This document shows, piece after piece, positions 36,200 through 48,589 of a stretch of DNA of 64,000 bases. The notes beneath the pieces were generated by a model, which saw nothing but the letters and a program-made list of their open reading frames with translations, ran no database searches and was not told where the DNA came from. Position 1 is the first letter of the stretch. Every line of letters begins with the position of its first letter. This stretch comes from Calycina herbarum (lineage: Eukaryota; Ascomycota; Leotiomycetes; Helotiales; Pezizellaceae): positions 248,001-312,000 of the forward strand of contig LLEY01000021.1 in the NCBI GenBank assembly GCA_001414485.1, given 5' to 3'. The translations under genes were made by a program, and so were the position numbers.

Positions 36200-39100
36200 T
36201 AATATTAAAAACTATACTATCCTCGGGTTTAATCTCTATACTACTACTAGTACCGATAATACTAGTAGTACTAGTTACTACTCTTAGAGAAGAAGTGAAG
36301 TTACTAGTACTAAGAACATTTAATAGCTCTCTAGAGAAACTTACTAAGTTTATTATAAAAGCTTTAATATATTTGAACTTTTACTTAATATAGTTCGCTT
36401 ATAAAACGGATTAAGTTATATAGCTTACTACCTATCTTAAAAGAGTAGTATATAACTAGATAGAACTATATTTAGAGGATTTTTAGAAGAATAAAATGTT
36501 AAATAGAAAGGTGTTAAACTTTATAAGTAAGAGTACTTAGGGATTATTCTTAACTATTACCGGATTTAAGAAGAGAATTAATTAGGTGTTTATAGATATA
36601 GATTTAAAGAAAAAAGTAGTATAAGTCTTATATAACCTTTAATAAAAAGGCTTAGCTACTAAGTATATATTAATATTCTAATAGTACTCTATATATCTTA
36701 GTTAGAATAACAAAGCTTTATATAAGCAGTTCTATAAAGGATTGAAGAATAGTATTAAAGACGAGCTAGCTAGGAATAACTTCCTAGATATACTTAATAA
36801 ATTAACTAATAATATAATTAAAATTAATAATTAGAATTATAAGCGAAGCTTAGAAAAGAAAGGTAGTTATAGATATTAACATAGAAAGAGTAAGAAGAAG
36901 AACTATAAGAATCCTATAGAAATTAATACTACTTAGAAATAATAGGTTTTAAAGAAAGAGACTTAGAAGAAAAACCTACTAAAGAGAGAGCTTTCCTAGA
37001 AAGAGCGAAATCGTCGACGTAAGTAGAACTTATGTTATAACTATAGCCTCTCTAGCTATAAAGTAAATAAGTATAGTAAGAAGAAAGACTCTAAAGAGAA
37101 AGGATAGGTTAACGCTACTGTTTAAGAAGAAGTAGCTTTACTTAATAAAATCGAACTTATAAATAATAAACTTAAAGCTAGAGGATATAATACGTAGATT
37201 AAAACAGATGTCTTAGATATAATAACAAGTATTATATACCTATAGCTAAACGAAGGAATCGAGTTATAAGTTAGTAAGATATAGAATACTAATAATAATA
37301 GAAATCTACTTTTTAAAGAATATTATAATATATAGTTAGAAATAGAATATAAATTACTACTATTAATAAGTTTATTAGAGTTATTAGAATTGGAATCTAA
37401 CTTATTAAAAGTAGATCTAAGAATATATAAGCCTAAATAAAGCGAAATATAAGTATTTATTAGAACCTTTAAGAAAGAGAATAGATAAGTATATATAGAA
37501 AACTAGAAACCTGATTTTTAGAGCTTATATTTAACTTAAGAAGTTAACTCTATAGTCTTAACTACTTATAAGATAGTTTAAAATAAATAGAACTAAGTAA
37601 TTATAGTTAGCCTAGTTATTAGAAGAGAAACTATTAAATTTAAGAAACTAGGACTAGAATAGATAATACTAAATAACTACCTAGAAGAGAGAGACTTATA
37701 AATAGTTACTAATTTAAAAAATAATACTATTAAATAGGAATAGTATTATCTAAAAGGTTTTAATAAGTATAATAGATGTTTAAAGTTAGATATTACTACT
37801 TATCTACTTAGTTAAGATTATAAGTTAGAAATTAATAAAAAGTATTAAGTATTAAAAGTAGAAAAGAGAATAGTAATATTATTTAAAGAATTAAGTAATT
37901 AGCGAATGTTTAGAGTTATTTAAGTAGACTCTTAAACTATCTTAATCTAGGAATTTTACTAACTAAATATAAGTAATAGGTTACTAAAATCTTATAAGAA
38001 GAAACTATTAAGTAGGTTTATTATAAACTATAAGCTATATTAGACTAGTTAATAGAGAAATACTTTATTAGAACTCTTCTAGAACCTAAGAAAACCGTAG
38101 AAGATAGTCTAATTTATAAGGTAGCTTTTTCTAATTAGGAAAAGGTAATATTCTTTCTAAGCTCTTTAAAAGAGGATAATAGTAAAAGAAGATTTAAGGT
38201 TTATTATATTAAACTAGAAATTTATACTACTACTAGAGAAAATCAACTTATAGTAATAGTAAAGATAAGAGGAAAGGAACTCTAAGTCTTAATTAACTCT
38301 AGAGTAATAGATAATTTCCTTTCTCTAATAGCTTTAAAAAAGCTAAATATTCTAATTAAAAGTATAAAGCTATACTACCTAAGAGTAGTTAATAGAATAG
38401 ACGTTATCTACTAAGATAGAATTATTAATTAGTAAACTATTCTAATAAAAGTTAATATTAAAGAATACTACTTAGATATATAATTTAATATTATTAAAAT
38501 AGGAAGTAAAGAAGTAATACTTAGTATACTATAGATTTAAGAATATAATCTAGATATTAACTAGAAAGCTTAGATAATAACCTTTAGTTAATATAATTAT
38601 ATAGGTTTATAATTATAACTAAAAAGCTAGAACAAAGTTAGTACTACCTCTTCTAATACGCTAAGACACCTAGCCTAGGGTTCTCTATAGGTTAGTAAGA
38701 CAGCTAATAACGAAATACCTATACAGTATAGAGAATTTAAAGCCTTGTTTAAAAACCTAGAAGACTTATAAGCCTTACTAGAATATCGCTTATAAGATTA
38801 TAAGATTAAATTAAAAGAGGGTTATTATCTCTTAAAGTAGAAGCTTTAGTTATATAACTAGAAAAGCCTATAAAGAATAGAAAGTTATATAAGAGAAGGT
38901 ATTAAGAAGAGATATATTAGGAAATCTAAGTTACTAATTATCTTAAATATACTTATTATTAAGAAAAAAGACAACTTAGAAAGAAGAGTATATATTAATT
39001 ACTAAGAAGTAAATTATACTATAGTTAAGAACTCTTATCTATTACTAGCTAGCTAATACTTATAAGATAAGTTAAGTAAGATAGTACGATTTACGAAACT

Positions 39101-42100
39101 AGATTAATAAAACACTTATAGACTTATATAAATAAAAGTTAAAGATAAATAAAAGATAGTATTCACCTTACTATTAGGTCTTTATAAATATATAGTTATA
39201 CTATTTAGACTATATAACGTACTAGCTATATATTAGAGATAAAATAATAATATTTTAAGAGATCTTTTAAGAGTAATAGTAATCTATTATCTAGATAATA
39301 TCTTAATCTTCTTAGAAAAAGAAGAAGAATATAAGAGATATATTAAAGAAGTTTTATAATAACTTATAAAAGTAAACTCTTAATTAAAACTCTTAAAATA
39401 CGAATTTAGAGTAACTTAGATACTTTTCCTAGAATAGGTATTTAGTCTAGAGAAAATAGAAATAGATCTAGTAAAGATCTAAGATATTCTAAACTAGAAG
39501 TTACTAGAAAACGTAAAAGATATATAGTCCTTCCTTAGATTTATAAACTTCTACTATCTATTTATTAAAGACTAACGTGGTTTATTAGAACTCTGCGTAT
39601 ATTAGAACTCTACGTACTTTTGCCGACTCTTCTACTCTATTATTTTAACACGCGTTTTTCACTCTTTCTAATAGAGGTATAAACTTAAGAAGCATGTATT
39701 ATTTTAGCTATTAAAGCTATTCGAACCTCTAAAAGAAAACTAAGTCGTCGAAAAGCTATAAAAATCTATAAAGTTCTTAAATCTACACTTCGCCTTAGAA
39801 TAAACAGCTATACTCTACTCTCCGATCGTCGGCTAGTAAATTCTAATTTAACCGAATTAGAAGAGAAGGTTATTATTTAATATATACTTAATATAGATAT
39901 AAGAGGCTTTACGCCCCGGCTAGCTAGTATAGAAGATATAGTAAATTATATCCTCGAATCGCGGAGAAAGAGACGCGTTAGAAAGTTTTAGACGTATTAA
40001 TTTATATAATAACAACTAGCTTTAAAGACGTGTTTTAATCGCGTTTACAACTTTCAAAAAGCCTTATACGAAGATCCTAAGCTTATTAGTACGTGGTTTC
40101 GACTAGTGGAGAATATAAGAGTAAAATATAGTATTCTAGACTACGATTTTTAGAATTTCAACGAAACTAGCTTTATAATAGATATGATCACTCCTTCTAT
40201 AGTTGTTATACGTATAGATCAACGTAGCAGAGGCAAGGCAGTTTAGCTAGGCAATCGAGAATAGGCTACTATAATTGCTTATATTAACGGCGAAGGTAGA
40301 AGTATTCCTCTATTTTTAGTAGTAAAGAGGAAATACCACCTCTTAAGTTAATATACTAAGAGCGGCCTTCTATATAACTAGGTTATTAAACTAATAAGTA
40401 ATAGCTAGACGAATAATAAGACAGGTCTAGAATAGCTTAAGCACTTCGATAAGTATACTTCTACTTAAGTAAAGGGTCTATATCGAATACTTGTCCTTAA
40501 TAGGTATAAGAGTTATAAATCAGCCGAATTCTAAGAGTACTATAAGATATATAATATTATTACTCTTAGACTACCTCCTTACTCTTCTTATTTAACCTAG
40601 CTACTCGATGTTAGATGTTTTAGTATCTTAAAACGAGTATATAGTCGACAAATTAAGACTTTTATTAAAGCTTATATTAACTATATTACTAAGGTCGAGT
40701 TCTTTCTCGCCTTCAAAGCAGTGTATATAGAAGTAATAACAGCCTAAAACGCTTAAGCTAGATTCTACAGAGCTGGCTTAGTACCTTTTAATCTATAGGC
40801 TATGATTTTAAAGCTTGATATAAAGTTATAAACACCGACCTCTACTAGGTCTCTCTCTACCGACGCTGACCCTTAGGTCTCTTAGACTTCTTATAACCCT
40901 ACCGAAGCTCTTTTATAAACAACTCTTATTAAGGACCGGATTACTAGTTACTAAGGAAGCTCGCTAACACCTATTTTCTAGACAGTTATTATATTAGCAA
41001 AAGGTATAGAGTAATTAGCTTATAAAGTAACTCTTTTAACTACTAAGGTATATATACTTCGAGTAGTAAATAAAGCTCTTAGTAAGCGTCGCAGAGCTAG
41101 GAAGACTTATATACGTTAAGGTAGTACACTTACTATAGAGGATATATAGGATATTCTAGCGTAGAAAGACGTAGATAAGTAGGTTCGACGTAATATACGT
41201 ATAAAAGGGGTTAGTTAGAAAGTGGGGCAATTAACTAGCAGGCGCTATAGCACTTATAGAAAAGCTAGTTATAATATACGAACTTGTTAAGTAGATGTAG
41301 ATATATCTAGTTTATTAGATTCTTAGTAGTTTCAGTTAAATTTATATATTATAGTTGTTTAATTATATTTTAAAGTAGTAGAGAAGAGCAAAAGTACGCA
41401 GGGTTCTAATATACGTAGGATTCTAATATACACAGGGTCCTAATAAACCACGTTACTATATAAGTAGAACGTTAAATACTTAAGTAGATACTCTTAGCCG
41501 AAGACCTAGATATAAAGGAAACAAAGAATATAAAAGAATTATAATCCTAAAAACTCTTAAGAATAGAGATCTAACACCTATATTCTATAAAGTTACTACT
41601 ATAGTAGAATAACTCTAAGAACTATAGTATAAGAAAATTAAGAAGGTATTTAGCTTAAATGTCTAAGAAATTCTACTAAGTATAAGAAGCAGAGAAATAA
41701 AGAATAGACTTATCTCTTATAATAATAAAGTTTTTATTCTAGATAGTATTATAAAGGAATTTATTAAAGAATAGTATAAGTTACTAGTATATAGATACTA
41801 GGGAATTCAAAGAACTCTTTAATATATAAAATAGAACTACTACGTTAATAGGTTATTAGTAGTAGTTAAAGAAGTAATAGTAGAGTATAATACCTATACT
41901 AGGAATAAGACTTCCTATTATATATCTTATAGACAGATAAACACTACTCTAATACTATAAATACCTTAGAAATTAATATCTTAGGATTTTATTATTAAAC
42001 TACTAAAATCTAAAGATCTAATAATAAGAGTTAAGTATAACTTAATCTTAGTTATTATAAAACGACTTATAAAATATATAATTTTAGTACTATATATAGA

Positions 42101-43015
42101 GTTAAGTATAGCTAAGGAATTAGTATTTATATTCCTTAAAGAAGTAGTTTTATAATATAGACTACTAGAAGAAATACTCTTAGATAGAGATAAACTCTTT
42201 ATCTTAAAATTTTAGATTACTCTTATAAAATAATTAGATATAAAAAAGAAGCTTTCTATAGCTTTTTACTCTTAGATAAATAAAGGAAATAAACGTATAA
42301 ATAAGGTAGTTAAAATATATCTTTATTATTATATAAACTATTAGTAAGATAACTAGATAGAACTACTACTCCTAGTATAGTTTATCTATAATAGTTTAGT
42401 AATAGAAATAACACTTATTATACTATTCTATATTAACTTTAGATATAAATTAATAGTATATTAAGAACTACTATCTATATCTATTAATAATTAGCTTACT
42501 TATATTTAGTTCTTAAAAATTAAAGAGTTATATAAAGAACTTATAAAGAACTTATAGTTTATTACTAAAAGAAATATATACTACTATAATAAATAACATA
42601 GTTAGAAGATAACACTAAAAGAGAAGAATAAAGTCTACTTAGTATAAAAAAATATTAATACTAAAAGACTAAGTAATAAACTAGACTATAAGAAACTTAG
42701 ACTATTTAAAATTAAACGAGTTAGAAGACCTTTAAACTATAAATTAGTATTACTAAGGACTATAAATATCTATCTAGTATTCTATATATCCTTACTTAAA
42801 CTAGTACTACCGAGAGTACTACTAGCTTTAATTACTAAAATTTAACTAGTAAACCTAAATACTAAGTATAAAGTTAAGAGGATTCTTAACTATAAACTTA
42901 TTAGAGAATAAGCTAAGTACTTAATTAAATAGTTAAATTACTTATATTTAGAAAATACTTAGGAACTTAAAAGTAATCTTAACTATTACTTAAGAGAACT
43001 TTAGAGATTCTACTA
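36200..43015 (+). pseudogene. Gag-Pol of Gypsy element I, RIP-degraded
   Basis: Gag runs over about 36230-37120 and ends in a zinc knuckle (first Cys codon near 37032; CYN, then H/Y and C positions, with Gly and Cys partly changed by RIP). A protease-like NSGVIDNFLSL lies near 38295. Reverse transcriptase follows, with the catalytic box reading YLDNILIF near 39286, where the second Asp has become Asn. It extends to FINFYYLFIKD at about 39570. After the Fot insertion the frame resumes with NTQVDTLSRRP-like residues, which normally close the RNase H/tether region. The integrase core runs to about 42800 and a chromodomain to about 43010. The whole RNase H domain is missing. Stops are almost all TAA/TAG at Gln or Trp positions. 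Confidence 0.8.
39575..41453 (+). mobile_element. Fot-like transposon inside Gypsy element I (J)
   Basis: The element is 1879 bp, flanked by TA (39573-39574 and 41454-41455), with ends starting ACGTGGTTTATTAGAAC. The left end has two copies of the 17-bp subterminal motif and the right end has three, which accounts for its extra 18 bp over the 1861-bp relatives. The plus-strand transposase begins with a helix-turn-helix (IILAIKAIRTSKRKLSRR near 39700). DDE regions follow, with the FNETSF-like box near 40155 and a zinc-knuckle end near 41270. RIP stops are frequent. Confidence 0.9.
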
Positions 43016-43064
43016 GTAAAACCTAGGTTTATCTATATCTTATAGTTTAAAGAGAAAGCTTCGA

Positions 43065-43450
43065 GGAAGGCTAGGTTAAAGCCTATCTTAGATTAGGAAC
43101 TAGTAGGAATAGGCGGAGCTGCTAGATAGGTAACCTCTGCCTCTTACTACTCTTATTCCTCTCTTTCTTTCTCCTTCTTCTCTTTCTTTTCTACCTCTTT
43201 AGTAGTATCGAGTTTATTAAGAAAACGAAGCTCTTAATAGAATATTTTATACTACCTTTCTTTTAGAAAGACCTTTTGCTTTCGTAACTATAGAATTCTT
43301 ACTATTACCTCCTCCTTCTCTCTCTCTAGCTTCTCCTCTTGTCTTTTAATAGAGGCTTAGTTACTAGTATAAGGAACGTTTTTCTTCTAGGCGTTGTTAG
43401 TCTTATTATATTTTAGTTTTAACTAAACGTATTTAGAATATTAAGAGGAT
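43065..43450 (-). pseudogene. Antisense frame between chromodomain and 3' LTR of element I
   Basis: Read on the minus strand, a frame with RIP-type stops shows a Lys/Glu/Arg-rich helical protein: REKEEVIVRIL, then LRKQKVFLKER, ELRFLNKLD, and a long KEKKEKEREE-like run, ending near AEVTYLAAPPIPTSS. The composition is typical of the extra reverse-strand proteins reported downstream of integrase in some fungal Gypsy elements (for example the brtn gene of Botrytis Boty-type elements), but I cannot confirm homology. The alternating charged heptads suggest a coiled coil. Confidence 0.5.
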
Positions 43451-43673
43451 TAAAAGGAATTAATAAAACATCTACGCTTTTAAGAAGTATAGCGAGAGTA
43501 TAGTAATATTTTATTATAAACTATTTTAATACTTTTTATAAGAAGTATTTATTATTCTTTCTTCTTTTATATAAGGTAGGATATAATAAAAGGAAAGAAT
43601 ACTACTAGTACTTTAACCGAGTTCCTTAGCTTATACTTAAGCGTAAGAATATACTAAGCTAAGAAGAGAATAG

Positions 43674-44121
43674 TATTATAAATTACGTTATATATAGTAA
43701 GTAGTCTAGATAGCGCTTTAATAAGATAAGGTATAATATCTAGGAAATAGAAGGTAATATAAGAAGGAATTAGTAATATAAAAGTATTTAGATATTCTAG
43801 GATCTTACTATTAGATAACTATTAGAAGTTATATAATAGATTCTATTAGATCCTATAAAGGATCTATAGAGATCTAGAGATCTATGCTTATATAGGGATC
43901 TAGATAGTATAAAGGGTTCTATATATACTAGCACGTCTACTACCTAGATAGAAGCTTCGTACTTAACTTTAGTTATTAATCTTATTATCTTATTTAATAT
44001 CTTTGATATAAGTAACGAGTTTACTTCTAAGTAAACAAACCTATCGCGTCTATACTTCTTACTTATATACTAACCTTCGAGACTTAGTTACCTTTGTTTA
44101 GTTTATTTAAGTTTCGTTATA
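43674..44121 (+). repeat. 3' LTR of Gypsy element I
   Basis: Same 448-bp unit as the left LTR, followed by the CTATA duplication. Confidence 0.9.
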
Positions 44122-44916
44122 CTATATTATAATTATAATAAGTACTTGAATAAGCCGGTTATAATATTAAGTAAAGCGTATTATAACATCTTACTCGCTT
44201 TTATAAGTATTACTAAAAGCATAGAAAGTCGCCTAGTCGATTTAAATTTATACTCTATAACGATATTAAGTTTAATTATAATATAATTATAGATATTTTC
44301 TTTTTAGAAGAGAAACCTATATTATACGTTATAGATTAAGAAACTTAATACTAATCTAGAGACTTTCTACTAGATATAAGTACGAAGAGTATCTAGGAGA
44401 TCTTTTAAAAGAGTTAGATTAATATATATTTAAGACCTTCTAACTATATTATACTATAGACGCTAGAAAGAACTTTATTATAAAGAAGTTTAAGAGGTAT
44501 ACTAATTTAATAGAAATTAAGGTTAAAACCGTACTAGTAGAAGTATATAACTCTATTAGTATAGTAGAACGATACTATAGACTGATTCGCTATATATACT
44601 TAATTATCTAGGAATAATAGCCTAGTCTCTTAAAGACCTCTACTCTTTAAATAGTATTTAAGGCTATTAACAACACAGCTAGACCTGATAGTTTAGTACC
44701 TACTTTACTCGTATATAGTATCTATCCTTGAATAGTCGAAAGCGATACTCTCTTATAATTAATATCTTAGAGATCCGAGACCTATATAAAAGCTACTAAG
44801 AAGGTATATAAATTACTTATAAAGCGTTAAGTTAAGAATACCCTTAGTACCTAGAACAGTCTATTACTTAGTAGAATTAAGAACTTACTACTAAATACTA
44901 ATATACTCGTTTAGTA

Positions 44917-47162
44917 ACGTATTTCCTAGTCGAGTAGATTACCCGGTCGAGTAGATTATAAGAATACTAAAACGTGATAATAAAAAATATATTATAATAA
45001 CACTATTAAAAAACTACTAGCTACTTATATTAATCGGTTTCTAATATACCTCGTATATATAAGTATTATATCTAACCTGATTATATAAACTATAACGTCG
45101 CCGCTTACCTTCTAAGCAACGTTGCTATATATTATTACTACTCTCTTTCTACTGAATTTAAGTACTTTGAATAATTTCCTCGCCTTCCTCTACTATAAGA
45201 CTTCTACTTTAGTAAATACGCCTCTTTCGTTTTCTCTCTCTTTTCTTTTTAAGCTAATTTGCCTCTTATAGTATCTTAATTTCAGCTCTTATAAGTGTAG
45301 CTCTATGTATTATTATTTAAGCTCTCTTAGTAAGCTGATTAAATACCTTGTTAATTAATATTAGAGAGCTATCTTAGTATTATATAATACGGTTTTTAAG
45401 ATATATAGTCTAGAATTCAAGCTCTATTACGTTCTATAGCGTCTTTAGAGTCTAGTTTAGCTCGTTTATAAGAGGTAGAGTTAGTGTCTTTAGCCTTAGA
45501 TTAAGATAAGAAAGTACGTTCTAAGGATTATATAGAACTAAGCTAGTTGCTCGGAATCCGCTCTTGATATTCTACTCTATAAATACAGCTTTGAATACCT
45601 CTTTAAATATAAGAAGGAACTTAAGCTTTGTAATATACTGAATTCTAACTCGAATAAGATTCTTAATCTACTTACTATATAATACCTTTAAAGAGCTAAA
45701 ACAGCTAACGTTAAAAGGCTAAAGGATATAAGATAAGTATAGTAGTATATAGAGAGTGATAATATTATTATCCTAATAGTATTACTGAAATTAGACTAAA
45801 ATATATAACTTATAACTATTAAGAATAAGAAGTCTATATTATCTAACTATATAACCTTTTATATACTTATTAAAGTATTAAATCTACTTATATCTAATCT
45901 CGTTTATCGTCTATCTATTCTTACTTAGCGTAATTACCTAATCTTATAGAAGACCTAAGTTCTCGTACTAAGCTAAGAGATAGTACTATCTCTTGAAAAT
46001 AATAAACAGAGGAAGTGCCTAGCTACGAGAGCTTATACTCTATATAATTAAAACCCACTCTCTATTTCCTAGCTAGGCTATCTTTAGACGATTCCTTAAC
46101 TCTAAGCTTATAATAACTTTAGCAGTTATAATAACCTCTATAAGAAACCTAGCTTCGTCGAAGTTATATATGTTCTTTTTTATAATTCTATATTTAGTAA
46201 TTATATTTTATATAAGCCTAAACTAGTCTCTAATAATTATAGGATCTTTGTACTAAGCTCTTTTGTAATCGTACTTACGGCTGAATTTCGTTTTTATCTC
46301 TATATAGCGTTTAATAAAGAAAGAAGTCTAATTCTTATCTACTAGAGGCGCGTCGTGTTTAGAGAGAAGAAGGTCTGCTATTTCTTAAACAGTAGCTAGC
46401 TAAGGTAGGAATCTATACAAGTCTAGGTTAAGAATATATCGTATAATAGCTAGCTCTTCTTCAGAGGTAAGTCTTTAAGTATTAGAAGACGTATCGCGCC
46501 GCGAAGGGATTCCGTGTATCCGGTTGTAGAGGGTTATATAAGACACGTTATAAGCTTTAATATAAGCTCGTATACTTCTAAATTAACCTGATATAAAGGC
46601 TTAAATAGCTAAAAGAATACGACCCTCTTTATCAGAGGGCTGAGCTTGATGTAGTAGTTGTATTTTTAATTTTTAAGTAGAGTGTCGCGTTTTAGTGTTC
46701 TCGTAATCTACTCGACCGGGAAATACTGTAACGAAACTCAAACGAACTAAACAAAGATGACTAAGTCTCGAAGGTTGGTATGCATGTAAGAAGTACAGAT
46801 GCGCCGGGTTGTTCACTTGGAAGTGAACTCGTTACTTGTATCAAAGATGTCAAACAAGATGATAAGATTGATAACTAAAGTTGAGCACGAAGCTCCTATC
46901 TAGGTGGCAGACATGCCAGTACATATAGAACCTCTCGTGCTACCTGGATCCTTATACAAGCCTGGATCCCTCAAGGGATCCAAGGGGATCCATCACGTGA
47001 CTACCAACGGTCATCCAACAGTGAGATCCTGGAATACCTAAATGCCTTTGCATTACTGATTCCCTCCTGTGTCACCTTCCATTTCCTGGATATCGTGCCT
47101 TGTCCTGTCAGAGCGCCGTCTGGACTACTTACCACGTATAACGTGATTCGTGACAAATACGT
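44917..47162 (-). mobile_element. Fot-like transposon (G2) carrying a solo LTR in its right end
   Basis: Flanked by TA (44915-44916 and 47163-47164). Both ends start ACGTATTTCC and contain GGTCGAGTAGATTA; the left end has it twice. A 429-bp solo LTR with its 5-bp duplication sits only a few bases from the right tip, and subtracting it leaves 1812 bp. The transposase is on the minus strand: a helix-turn-helix near 46620-46500 (RILLAIQAFISG, SYITLYNRIHGIPSRRD) and a NFDEAGF-type catalytic box near 46165. It is the same family as the left part at 27951. Confidence 0.88.
46727..47155 (-). mobile_element. Solo LTR of the element-I Gypsy family, unmutated
   Basis: This 429-bp unit is in reverse orientation, with the duplication AATAC on both sides (46722-46726 and 47156-47160). 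It is the near-RIP-free version of the 448-bp LTRs at 35720 and 43674: wherever they read TA it often reads CA or TG. It therefore gives the original LTR sequence and shows that insertion of this family continued after, or escaped, the RIP that ruined the full copy. Confidence 0.92.
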
Positions 47163-47957
47163 TACTATAAATTAGTTTTTTATATTATAAATGATTTATT
47201 TTCTACTTTTCTAACTATATATACTTATTTAAATAAAAAAATATAGTATTTATAAATTATTATTAGTTTATTAAGATAATTCTGTTTTTTTGTTTTATGT
47301 TTTATGTGTTTTTTTTCTATTTGGCAACTCTCTACTAATGCCCTCCGTAAATCAAACAAAGAATGAATGCTTTTCAAGCCGAAGGTGATACAGCAACTTT
47401 AACCATATTCTTTTGAAGTGCCCTAAATAACTTGTTTCGCTCAAATGTGAATCAGTCGTTGAACTGGGCCTAACCTTACTATTTCGTCAGCAATGCCCTC
47501 CGCCTCGCAAGCTTGATCTCAATTCATCTAAATTAATTTCCCGATCACATGGTTTTTCAGAGACCTGGCAAGATTGAAAGGCATAGGAAAGAGTGTGATG
47601 TCGATGGCTTGACCTATCCGGTGTATATGAAGCCTCAATCATTCTAAAATACTTCAACTTATTCGGGTTGTACCTTGCTCTTTATTCTGTACTCTGCTTA
47701 ATTACATTTTTGTACGTGGAATCTCGTTATAAAATCTACGATTATCTTTGTATACTATTTCTCGGCATAAGTTTGTAAAGGAGTCTAAATTAGGGCCGCA
47801 AAGGAGCTATATATTAGCTAGTATGTAGAAAAGTGTGTCCCATTCTTTGTAGGATGTATTATTTATTTAAGTGAATCGACATCGCTCAAACTCGGCCCCA
47901 CATTTTTTGCCTACTATACTATAGCCTCAAATAAGCAAAGGAATAATATAAGAATCT
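47163..47957. other. Intergenic, AT-rich then normal composition
   Basis: The first 140 bp are AT-rich remnants, after which composition returns to normal near 47300. No gene or RNA is recognised. Confidence 0.5.
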
Positions 47958-48589
47958 GGTTGCTTGGCGCAGCGGCTAACGCGCGAAATACTTATTACTT
48001 TCATGTTACCAAAAATAATATCGGGGTTAATAGTTAACTATTACACATTCATCTAATATTTTAACCAATTTCTAACCACTTCTCAAGGATTTACATTTGA
48101 TAGGATACAAGAACCATTATAAGGAGTCGTTCAAGGGTAACCTAGAGCGATTCACTGACTTGGGGGGTTATCCAACTACAGACTCCAAGAAGGAAGCTGT
48201 GTGGGTCGCAGTAGTCTGCATCGCGTGATGCTAGGCTGTTGACCAGCGCTTATTCCAGAGGGTGTTTAAGAGGATGATTCTCTCAGCAGGTCGCATGGGA
48301 CTGGACCCGGGCTTGCCTTACAACTTGTTCTTTCTCTCCATCAATCCTCCCTCCATACCCTTCATTCACCAATTAGCTCATTCCATATCTAACTCTATCC
48401 TTTATCCTCATACCTCTTACCGCCCTTATCATTATTCCATTAGCATATTCAACTGTCACTTATTACTTCACCCCCTTTATCATTCATCCATTAATTAGCA
48501 TATCCAATTATCACTTACCATTTCCTCCCCCTTCGTCATTAATCACTTAACATATTCACCTATTACTTAGCACTTTCTTGAAAAACATA
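47958..48589 (+). repeat. Dispersed repeat with tRNA-like head, copy 2
   Basis: The head GGTTGCTTGGCGCAGCGG contains TTGGCGCAGCGG, a perfect box A match. GGGGTTAATAGTT about 45 bases further on could be a decayed box B. The body matches the minus strand of 281-993 in the same block order. The tail (about 48425-48575) has roughly three degenerate 57-bp repeats of the type TTAGCATATTCAACTATCAC. The Fot-like transposon at 48592 is inserted in this tail, and similar tail sequence (ACATATTCAATCATTC) resumes after 62366. Confidence 0.55.

Larger units (their letters stand above)
35720..44121 (+). mobile_element. Chromovirus-type Gypsy retrotransposon (I), split by a Fot element
   Basis: Two 448-bp LTRs (35720-36167 and 43674-44121) are flanked by the duplication CTATA (35715-35719 and 44122-44126). 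Without the inserted 39575-41453 element it is about 6.5 kb. The order Gag, protease, reverse transcriptase, integrase and chromodomain is readable on the plus strand despite heavy RIP. A solo LTR of the same family lies at 46727-47155 and is far less mutated, and it gives the unmutated ends TGTCACGAATCACG and TTTCGTTACA. A reverse-strand frame lies between the chromodomain and the 3' LTR. Confidence 0.9.
31158..44914 (+). mobile_element. Copia-type retrotransposon (N), split twice and 3'-truncated
   Basis: A probable 5' LTR (31158-31307) begins TGTCGGTATATTC and ends CTAACA. A leader with short repeats is followed by a degraded Gag region (about 31700-33280). A Fot-like element then interrupts at 33282. 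The polyprotein resumes after 35145 with a protease-like IDT motif and a pre-integrase zinc region, and is interrupted again by the Gypsy element at 35720. From 44127 to 44914 the integrase continues (readable pieces resembling HNSIGIVERYH and DSAGPDGLVPTLL after allowing for stops). Reverse transcriptase, RNase H and the 3' LTR are absent: the sequence stops at the TA where the element at 44917 begins. Copia is supported by integrase lying before the missing reverse transcriptase. Confidence 0.75.
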
